Positions 44,135 to 52,264 of a DNA stretch of 52,264 nucleotides are shown here, in pieces. The position numbers and the translations under genes are program-made. Under the pieces are notes generated by a model, which was not told where the DNA came from, did no database searches, and was given only the letters and a program-made list of their open reading frames with translations. Each line of letters begins with the position of its first letter. The stretch's first letter is position 1. The stretch spans positions 135,152-187,415 of the forward strand of contig JBBHKE010002620.1 of assembly GCA_037447655.1 (NCBI GenBank), read 5' to 3'. The DNA is from Zygnema cylindricum. Lineage: Eukaryota > Streptophyta > Zygnematophyceae > Zygnematales > Zygnemataceae.

Positions 44135-47100
44135 ATGGTTAAGTTTCTGAAGCCCAACAAAGTAGTGGTGCTGTTACAGGGCAGATATGCAGGTAGGAAG
44201 GCTGTTATTGTGAAGAACTTTGACGACGGGACTTCCGGCAGGCAGTACGGACATGCTTTGGTTGCAGGGATTGCAAAATATCCACGAAAGGTAAATTATT
44301 TTTTTATATTTTTTATCCCGGTTTCTTTTTGAAAACCTCTATCTCTCTTTTTATAAAATTATTTGTGTGGTTCTGTTCTCCTTGTCTGATTGCTGTATGT
44401 CTGTCTCCTTCTTTGTCCACATTTCTACATGTTTCTGTTGTGTGGAGGGTGCTGGAGGATGATACACCAGAGAGGTGATGGGGTAATTTGTTTCTGAATT
44501 ATATTTAGGTTTGCAATGAAGGAAAGGTACCGAAGAGGTGAAAGTGGATTGAGGGGAGGAAGGAAAAAAGAGGGACGAGATGCAAGGGAGGATTCAGTAT
44601 TTGTAAGAGGGGCAATTAGGAGAAGAGAGATAATTTTGGATGTTATGCTGAACGCTGGTTCTCTTAATAGGTATTATTTTTGACTGAAAACACAACCAGT
44701 CTGTGGCTTCAACCTACTTCCGTAGTAGACACAAATGTTATTCCGATGCTAAATTGTTAGAGAGACGATGAAAGATTTGGCTCCAATTAGGTCAATAATT
44801 ATATTTTGTTGTATTAGGGTTTTTGGCGTCTAATTAAAGATAATAACATAGTTGTAATAGTTGTAATAACATTTTACGGATGACGAGTTTCAAGACATTT
44901 TGTATCACTCCTGCTATTCACCAGCATTATGCTTCATCCTTACTCATTTCGTCTTCCCTTTCCTTTTGTGCCTACACAAGTACGTTAAGATAGATATTGT
45001 GAGGTATTCCCTTGACGCAAATAGGAACATAGTTTGAACCCGGCCTCCTCAAGAATAAGCAGTATATTTACTGGCTATTTAATGAGATAGTTCTCGAAAG
45101 ACTGAAAAGAAATCATCCTATTTCTACGCCTCTTCTCCATGATCTCTCATATTCTCAGCTTCCTTCGTTCAGCAGACCAAAGCGCACATGTCATGATGTC
45201 CAAAGCAGTGTTAGCCGTTTATTTTTTTAATTATTTCCTGTTGCTTCAATTTTTCACTCATATCACTCAGATGTATTGATTCTGGAGGTTGAGAGTCAGA
45301 GTCTGTCATAAATCTTAGGGTTAGTTATTAGGGTTTACTTGTAGTTTTACGCGTTTTAAATTTTTTGTAGAGACTTCAAAGGAAGTAGGTAGTCATTTTG
45401 TTTGTAGTCGAATTCTAGAGCTGCAGTAGTACACCGGTAGCGAAATTGGCACCAGGAGAAGTATGCTTTACTGTAAGGAATGTCCTGGAGTGTTTGGGCT
45501 AAAGTGAGAGGTATCTATCCCATGTTTTTCGATGAAGGTCTTATTCGTTTATGTGGTCACATTTTGCTGTTTGTTTCCAACATGCTGAAACGTTGCCTTG
45601 TTCGAATTTATCATTGTGAGGCTCTCTGCTTTATGATGGCTGATCAATGGTTCAAGTAAGAATACTTGGTGGTGATGTTTAAAGCTGCCTCGAACGATGT
45701 GTTCTTAAATTTGCATCACATGGATTTTGCTGATGTTACTGTTTGTCAATATCGTTGAGCCAGATTGTGTTTTTTCAGCTGGTGTATTGTTTGTCTGCAT
45801 TGTTCAATGGTGCTGTGTTTTTAACCATCGGTCAAAGCCCGAGTTAAAACCCTAGTTAGACTAAACCATAGGTTATCACGTTTCTCTGCTCCATAGTGCA
45901 TTGTCTGTTCTGGTTGTCTGGAATTTGTGACTGAGTAAAGCGGATTTTTTTGGATGAATCAGGTGACCAAGAAGCTGAGTGAGAAGCAGCTGGCAAAGCG
46001 CTCCCGACTAAAAGCGTTCATCAAGGTTGTTAACTACAACCACATCATGCCAACTCGGTAAGTGATGTAACGAGTGATGTGACTTCATTCAATTTCACGA
46101 CTTTGGCTTGTCATATGACTATGTAAATTTTGGCAGTGCTGTCCTGACTAAACATGCTATTTTATTGCGCCAACCATATCACAAGACTTACGAGTTTAGG
46201 AAAAGATGGACAACGTCTCTGAAAGTTTCACTTTTGGCGGCTTTTAGAGCATTCTTAAAGAAAAATGTATGTGCTTTCAGACTATGAGGATTGACTGCTT
46301 TGCTTGCTCAACTGGTGAATTGACTCATAAGGTTTAGGTTTTTCCATTTAGGGCTTGGACTAATCTCATATTTTCCCATGAACTATAGCTGATCTAATAT
46401 ATCAATAAGCTGAGTTAGTTTGAAAATGTATGCCTGGTCTTTGAAGTAGTTCAATTGTTTGTAATGTCAAATCACTGCATTCTTTTTCATTTTTAATTCC
46501 GTCTTTCAGCGTCCTTTTTCATGTTTAATTCTATTTTTCAGGGTCTGCTGATTATCCATTCATTTAATTTTTCCCCCATAGAATGCTACTATAGCTATTG
46601 ATTGTCTTTCTGCTGTACAAAGTGGTTAGTAGAGTGGCAGTTTTCTCTGGCTCACACCATTTTTATCTTCAGCCGTTTTTTTAAGTCATCAATGATTCAC
46701 AAGATGGTGTCACAAACAGCCTAGTCTTTTTGTGAAGACTGGATATCACTCTTTTTACGTGCAAGATTGGAAACTGTTATTTGACTTTGAAATGTTTTGC
46801 TAATGCCTTTCCAGGTATCAGTTGGATGTTGATCTGAAGAATGTGGCAACAGTGGAGAAACTTGAGACAGCAGCAAAGAAGGTCGAGGCTCGCAAGGTAC
46901 CACTCAACCTTGCTCATTTTTGTTTTTTAAAAAGAACCATATTGAGAAGCGGTTTCTCTGCCATAGACCTTGTCGTGTTTCTGAATTCCTGTAGTGTTGC
47001 ACAACTCATGAACTTACAGAAAAGCCTCTCAATGAATCCTACGTTTTAAACCGGTACCCTGAATTTGCAGAGCCAAATTAATGTTCATTTTTAAAATCAA

Positions 47101-47275
47101 CGTCCGGTCACTGTGGGCTTTCTTGATTTTATATTTAAAATCGCTGTCTATACACAACGCGCATCAGGTCATAATTTGTGCGAATTTGATTGATTTGCAG
47201 GAAACCAAGAAGATTCTCGAAGAGAGGTTCAAGACTGGCAAAAACAGGTGGTTCTTCTCCAAGCTTCGATTTTAA
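44135..47275 (+). CDS. RPL27: 60S ribosomal protein L27 (eL27), complete
   Basis: Coding exons are 44135-44290, 45963-46057, 46815-46896 and 47201-47275, all with GT-AG borders and consistent phases, giving 135 residues, the usual plant length. The protein starts [20 protein letters not shown], a KOW-type RNA-binding fold, and continues [33 protein letters not shown] and the conserved end [16 protein letters not shown] are diagnostic of eL27. It is a structural protein of the large cytosolic ribosomal subunit. The stop TAA falls exactly after the conserved LRF, showing that TAA is a stop in this genome. The introns are 1672, 757 and 304 bp. It is the only complete host gene in the window and no codon looks damaged. 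Confidence 0.97.
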
Positions 47276-48081
47276 GCTGACAACGTTATGCATAGAAGAT
47301 CTTCCTTTAAGCAGCTCGTGCCATCACTTGGAAGAAATGTATCTGGAGAAATCAATTCTTGAATGAAAGTGAAGCTTGGTGGGTCCTGTTTTTGGCAAAT
47401 CAAGCAGCAAATTTGTTCTTTTTCCTGGCATTGAACTTGTGGTGACGGTCTATTTTCTATTATGATGTTTGCCTCTGTGAATTCGGATATCTCATACATT
47501 AGAACGTTTTGCATGTTTCGTACAGTGGGTACACTTCGCTCTATGACTCACAGTACATCTGAAGCATCTTACAAACACTTATTCAATTCAATTTTTCAGT
47601 GAACTCAGCCAAACAAAAAAAAGTGTATTGAAGTTTAAAAACGTGTGTGACAAGCCCTCATCATCTCTTTGAATTTTCTCTAAACTTACGCAAAACAGCG
47701 GGGAAACATCTAAGTACGGTAAGAATACCACAGGCATAATGAGGAACTATGCTTTACACTGAATTGATTTTGCATTGTACATCTCTGGATCTGTGCAATG
47801 AAACTGCTCGGTTCCCTAGTCTGGAAGCAAACTCGATAAAAATGCGTAAGCATTTGGTAGAAACCACAACGGTACCTTGTAATTTCCTATTCTTTTATCT
47901 GAAAAGTATTAAAAAGGGTAGATTCTTCCCGCTGAAACACCAATTACGGCGTGATACGGTACTACAGGGACTATTAAGTGTTTCTCAACACGCCAACTCA
48001 TTCGCTTGTCACAATCTCACCTGAACTCTCTTGACATATATTTAATTCCTGACATGTTTCTCGATCCAAAAGGGACTAAGT
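47276..48081. other. RPL27 3' flank, no further gene
   Basis: The first 200-300 bases probably form the RPL27 3' untranslated region. Short open frames at 47272-47514 (-) and 47749-48024 (+) show no domain. Confidence 0.4.
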
Positions 48082-48089
48082 CTGGATAT

Positions 48090-48495
48090 TAGTGTTGGGT
48101 ATCGAGGACCTTTTGCCGATATTCGATATATATCGAATTTCAGGTACCCGATAATCGATATATCGCTTCGATATATCGAAAACCAAATCATCGCGATATA
48201 TCGCAGATATATTGCCAATATATCGCATCGGCGATATACCGAGGCATTAAAAACAAAAAAAGAAAATTTTCATTTTTTTTTCCGATTTTTCAAAAACCAC
48301 CCCAACCCCGGCGCTCAGTGTGGGGGTATCCATCATTTCCGTAATAGGACTGTACGGACACCCATTTTTTGCGATATATATCGCGATAATTTATGTTGGT
48401 CCCGGTACGATATATCGAGGAATCTGCTCGATCGCTATTCGATATATCGAATATCGAAATTATCGCAATATGAATTTACCCGATACCCAACACTT
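48090..48495. mobile_element. hAT MITE with CTGGATAT duplication, related to the hAT transposase
   Basis: TAGTGTTGGGTATCG at the left and CGATACCCAACACTT at the right are inverted ends. CTGGATAT is duplicated exactly at 48082-48089 and 48496-48503, the 8-bp mark of hAT. The interior is crowded with CGATATATCG words. AATTTCAGGTACCCGATAAT is the inverted complement of sequence beside the hAT transposase (about 30070-30090), which suggests this is a non-autonomous derivative. Confidence 0.88.
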
Positions 48496-48503
48496 CTGGA
48501 TAT

Positions 48504-49240
48504 GTTCTAAAATCTGTAAATTGCGTCATATAATGCCACATTTTTGCAGGTAGAGTTTCAGTCCTACGAATGTAACATACATACTAAAGCTACCAACTAA
48601 ATAAAAGTACTGTCAAATTTTGTCCTCTGGCGTGATTGCATAAGTGTCAAATTTGGAGGCTTTAAAAAACTCGCTCAAAAGCTTCTCAAAAATTTTCGGG
48701 AACACCTGGTTTCTGCATTTTGCAGTGATTTACTAGACATGACTAATATCTGCTAATGTCAATCAAAATTCATTTCTTCATAGATTACCTATTCTGTAAG
48801 GTTTTGTCATCTAACTTTCTATCTCTTTCAGCTCCCTATGTTATCTATTCCAGTATTCAGACTGTCATGAAAAAGAAAAAGCCCAACTTGCATTAAATTA
48901 CACGCTAAGCTGTTCTAATCATCAAATAATATAAATTACTATTGAACTCCAACTCGAGTTCAAAGTCCTAATTCCTACAAGTACATAAAAACCACGAACT
49001 CCAAACAATCCCAACGAACTAAAAACAAGAAGTTAAAATATTATACAAGAAGACCTTAAAGTGCTTCAAAATATACAAATTGACTTTAAAGGTCACATAA
49101 GGTTGCCAGCTGTCTTTCAGATTCACCATTTTTTTTTTTTTTTAATTTTAATTTTTTGTTGTTTTTTTGCCTTATCTCCTTTTATTATAATTTCCATTTC
49201 CCTAAAACCTGTTTAATGTCCCTTCCAAACTATATAACAA
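48504..49240. other. AT-rich DNA between RPL27 and the HflX gene
   Basis: Nothing beyond T and A runs is supported; a 17-base T run lies near 49133. Confidence 0.35.
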
Positions 49241-49256
49241 CATTTACCCACAAAGT

Positions 49257-49497
49257 GGGACGAGCGGGAGAGGGAGGGAGAGGAATAAGGGGAGAGGAAG
49301 GAGGGGAGGGAGAAGAGAGGGAGAGAGGGGAGCAGGAGTTAAAGAGAAGACAGAGGTAGACACAGAGGCAGAGGGAGAGAGCGGGAGAGGGAGGGAGGAG
49401 TAAGGGTAGAGGAAGGAGGGGAGGGAGAGGAGGAAGGGGAGAGGGAGGGGAGGGAGAAGAAAGGGAGAGGGAGAGGGAGAGGGAGAGGAAGAGGGAA
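49257..49497. repeat. Polypurine tract, about 240 bp
   Basis: The plus strand is GA-rich, made of GGGAGAGGGAGGGA and GAGGAAGGAGGGGA words, ending just before the 3' end of the HflX gene. On the transcribed strand of that gene it is a polypyrimidine run beyond the stop. Confidence 0.75.
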
Positions 49498-49553
49498 TTC
49501 TACACTCCACTATTTCCCAATTTTTTCTTTACAATATGTGAATTTCCAACATT

Positions 49554-51726
49554 TCAAACGTCAATTTCGATAATCGTTTCGCGCCCCGGAATGTTCGAAA
49601 AATTGAGGTTGGGAATTTGAGATATATCATTGGAAATAAAACCCTTAGACACAAGATTTAGTGTGGATAGTTGCTGATCGTAAGAGGCAAGCTGACGAGA
49701 TAACGACAAAGGAACATGGGCATTAACATATGTGCCTTCCGGTAAATATTCCTGAGTTAAAAAAAAAAAAAAAACAAAAAAGAAAATGTCAAAAGGATGA
49801 TCCACACAATAAAAACATTCCAAAACAACCAAAAAAATCCCAGAAGAAAAATGAACAAGATAGAAAACCTCGAAATATAAGACCCAAAAAACGCAACGAT
49901 TATTAACAGCATGAAGATTATGAAAATTGAGATGTAGGTTTTCTTTCACTCTCTCTCATCTCTCCTCTCTTTTTTCCTCTTTTCACTCCTCTCCTACTCA
50001 CGCCTCTCTGTCGCTCTCACTCCTTTTCTCTCTCTCCCTCTCTCTTCCTTTTCCTCTCTCTCACACTCAAGTGGTAGAAGGTAATCCTGTCTTTGTTTTC
50101 GCTTTTTTTTGTCTCTCTTTTTTTAAGAGGGAAAGGGGGAGTGGAGTTACTTTTAATATTTTTGAAGATAGATAAGTTTTTCATTCCTGCCTTTGCTTTG
50201 TTTTTTTTTCCTTTTATTGGGTTCCTGCGACTATCTTGGGAGGCTCCCTAAACTACAGCTACACCGTCAATCATTAATAGTGTTAATCCCACATTCAGTG
50301 GCGGTTAATTTCACCATCTGAACACAAAATAGCCTGAATAGCTCTAGTTATTTTTTCTTAATGCTAATATAGTTAGCGATTTTACAACAGCTGTAGAAAC
50401 AGCCATGTCATTTGGAACAGATTTAGAGTTGATAGCAGTAATATAAACCCCAAGCTAAAAATTTCTTTACTCTATTAATGATTCGCAGTGCAGCACACCC
50501 CTCCCTCTCCCTATTCTTCTCCATCTCTCCCCCTTCCCTCTCTCCCCCTTCCCGCAATCCCCCTCTTCCTCTCTCCCCCTCTCCCTCAACCTCTCTCCCG
50601 CTCAGCCTCTCCCTCTTCCCCTCCCCCTCTCTTCTATTAGTGTTAAACATTCCTGGGGACTCAAACAGCTTTAACTTCATTTTTAACCGTCAAGTTTGTA
50701 ATTAAAAAGGGAGCAATCGTTAGGTAACAGTTTTACTTTTTGATCGTGATTTACTTGAAAATCGAAAAACTCTATAAAAGTAAAAGTACACTACACTGCC
50801 CAAAAAATGTTTAAAATATATGGCGATGGGCAATGTAGTTCCTGTCACTATTAGACTTAAAAAATTATTAATGTAAAAAATAATATAGTATTAACTACAC
50901 TTAATTATGTTTTGCCACATGTCTCATTATTATGGACCACTTAACCAAAGAGTGTTATTAACACTAATATATGATTCTGGAAAAACACACGCACTCAAAT
51001 TAGAGTTCTTAACTCTAATAACGATAGGCAGTGTAAAGTGGCTTCAATAGAAATAAAGTAAAAAATTGAAAAGTGCCCCAAATAGTCAGAAAATAAAATG
51101 ATAGACGGGGCCATAATAGTAATGAAATAAAGGGATAAATGTTACTCCAATAGCAAAAAAACAAAAAATAAATGTGGCCCCAATAGCAAGAAAACAAAAT
51201 GATAAATGTGGTTCCAATAGTAACAAAACAAATAAAAAAATAAAAAGTTTTCGATTCTTCTCCTACCTCCCTCTCGACCATGCCCAGTCGGTGAATAACG
51301 TGGATGAGGTCCATTTGGTCGTACGGAATCACAGCTTCTATGGGAACCAAGAGGTCCTGAAAAACCCATTTTTCTCACCCTTGTGAAATCGAAATTTTCA
51401 CATTTCTAATGAAGATTACACATAATTAAGTTGTAAACCAATCAAAAATCACAAAAACCTATCCTTAAGCTCTTATTTCTCCAGTTTGAAAAAAACAAGA
51501 ATTCCAAAAAGAGGCTTCTCCCTCTCTCTCGCCCCCTCTCTCACTCTCACTCTCTCTCCCCTTTCCCTCTCCCTCTCCCTCTCCCTAGCCAACTCACCTT
51601 AATCATGTCTTCCATTGCTGCATAGAAGTCGTCCATCCCCTCCCCCGAAAGCGCCGAAATACAAACGGTGTCTCCTCTCCTCTCCGCCAATCTTCGCAAT
51701 GCTCTCGGATTGGCCGATTTGTCAAT
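49554..51726 (-). CDS. HflX: HflX-type GTPase, last three exons (partial, 5' end off the window)
   Basis: Three minus-strand exons join in phase 0. The first (51726-51598) reads IDKSANPRALRRLAERRGD... ISALSGEGMDDFYAAMEDM, that is the end of the G4 motif (NK would be on the preceding exon, then ID) and the G5 motif SALSGEG. The second (51356-51267) reads DLLVPIEAVIPYDQMDLIHV then IHRLGMVERE. The third (49751-49554) reads EYLPEGTYVNAHVPLSLSRQ followed by a tail of about 45 residues to a TGA stop. The signature PY...DL...IH..GMV..EY...GT...AHVP is that of the C-terminal domain of HflX, a ribosome-binding GTPase that in plants is usually organellar. The last intron (about 1.5 kb) contains two TA-MITEs and a CT-rich run. 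The tail after LASY has no counterpart I recognise. Confidence 0.85.
49950..50259. repeat. CT-rich intronic sequence of the HflX gene
   Basis: CTCTCTC and CCTCTTTTC words dominate 49950-50070 on the plus strand. The short open frame at 49927-50175 is low complexity. It lies inside the last HflX intron. Confidence 0.5.
50260..50492. mobile_element. TA-MITE in the HflX intron
   Basis: TACACCGTCAATCATTAATA at the left and TGCACTGCGAATCATTAATA (read inward) at the right are inverted ends. The interior contains GCTAATATAGTTAGCG, a further short inverted pair. Confidence 0.7.
50493..50640. repeat. Polypyrimidine tract, about 150 bp
   Basis: The plus strand is CT-rich (CCCTCTCCC, CTCTCCCCCTTCCC). 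It directly abuts the right end of the MITE at 50260-50492. The open frames through it are low complexity. Confidence 0.7.
50792..51035. mobile_element. TA-MITE relative in the HflX intron, left end altered
   Basis: The left end starts TACACTGCCC and then departs from the consensus; GATGGGCAATGTAG follows 23 bases later and is complementary to it. The right end, read inward, is TACACTGCCTATCGTTATTA, a good family match. An internal rearrangement or a second insertion at the left edge may explain the odd structure. Confidence 0.55.
51515..51590. repeat. CT microsatellite-like run in an HflX intron
   Basis: CTCTCTCTCGCCCCCTCTCTC and related words (broken at 20 bases) end seven bases before the GT donor side of the 51726-51598 exon, and would read as a purine run at the start of that intron on the coding strand. 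Confidence 0.5.
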
Positions 51727-51741
51727 CTGCAGTTTTCAAAA

Positions 51742-52065
51742 CCCTAATTTTTTCAAACAAGTCATCTTGTTCCCATCTTGGTTTCTTGTTTTTGTGTTTC
51801 CTTGTTTTCTCGTTTTCTTGGTTATCTTGGTTTCTTGGTTTCTTGTTTTCTTGGTTTTTTGTTTTCTTGGTTTCTTGGTTTCTTGTTTTCTCCTTTTCTC
51901 ATTCTCTTGTTGATTGTTTCTTGTTTTCTTGTTTTCATGGTTATTGTTTTCTTGTTTTCATGCTTCTTGTTTTATTGTTTTCTTGGTTTCTTGTTCCTTG
52001 TCTTCTTGGTTGCTTGTTTCCATCTTGTTTCTTGTTTTCTTGTTTCTCCTTTTATGCTTCCTTTT
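51742..52065. repeat. CTTGTTTTCTTGGTTT minisatellite
   Basis: CTTGTTTTC, CTTGGTTT and TTCATGGTTATTG words repeat irregularly over about 320 bases. The plus-strand open frames (Phe, Leu, Val, Ser, Cys, Trp) that cross it are by-products of the repeat. It lies in the upstream intron of the HflX gene. Confidence 0.75.
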
Positions 52066-52264
52066 TCCAAAATCAAATGTTCGTTATTCCAAATTCAACT
52101 TTCTGATTGTCTTTTTCCCAAATAGCCTTTATCAAATTTACTCCCAAATTTTCTTTTTCCAAATTCCTTTTATCCAAAACTATTTTTGCAAAATTACAAT
52201 TCATTCATGCAAAACCCTACCGGCTTTTACCTTTCTTTATTTCAAGGAGAGAGGGGGAGGGGGA
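52066..52264. other. Right edge, AT-rich with a terminal purine run
   Basis: It is presumably intronic for the HflX gene. CCAAATT words recur (52090, 52147, 52162). The last 20 bases start another GA-rich tract that continues past the window. Confidence 0.4.

Noticed and set aside
51615-52106. 163-codon Phe/Leu/Val/Cys plus-strand open frame resembling a membrane protein
   Set aside because: It is produced by the CTTGTTTTCTTGGTTT minisatellite and overlaps an HflX exon on the other strand.

Overview
The window is nuclear DNA from a green plant lineage. The 135-residue RPL27, a GTE-type BET bromodomain protein and a plant-type HflX GTPase all read as streptophyte proteins split by GT-AG introns, and the conserved genes end at ordinary TAA, TAG and TGA stops. 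The long introns filled with transposons and the very high repeat load would suit a charophyte alga such as Chara, but that species guess is inference. A 10-base run of N at 25952-25961 marks an assembly join.

Only three host genes are supported with confidence. RPL27 is complete on the + strand (44135-47275, four coding exons). The 3' end of a GTE bromodomain gene lies on the - strand (24505-25790), its upstream exons not visible. The last three exons of an HflX GTPase lie on the - strand (49554-51726), the gene running off the right edge. A possible glutaredoxin-like exon remnant sits at 21714-21814.

Nearly everything else is mobile DNA. 4.7-16.5 kb is a large pogo-type (Tc1/mariner, DDE_1) transposon. 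Its transposase has four exons, a DD36D triad and two in-frame TAA codons. A roughly 7.5 kb first intron holds a second, acidic gene in the same direction and a nested gag-only Ty1/copia-type element (8423-12559), and an array of CGACGA/TCGTCG hairpin repeats follows the gene. A decayed hAT transposase is at 30.1-31.3 kb.

Around these lie non-autonomous elements whose ends and target duplications can be read directly: a Mutator-like foldback (354-1631), Harbinger-like elements with TTA/TAA duplications (2289-3008, 20148-20883, 20887-21657 and fragments), three hAT-type families with 8-bp duplications (39206-39710, 40368-40712, 42598-43678, 48090-48495), and a family of TA-flanked MITEs with ends close to CACCGYGAATCGTTATTAG found at about fourteen places. 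Several are nested inside each other, and paralogous copies in the same window supply empty sites, so their relative ages can be ordered. Polypurine tracts and minisatellites fill much of the remainder.
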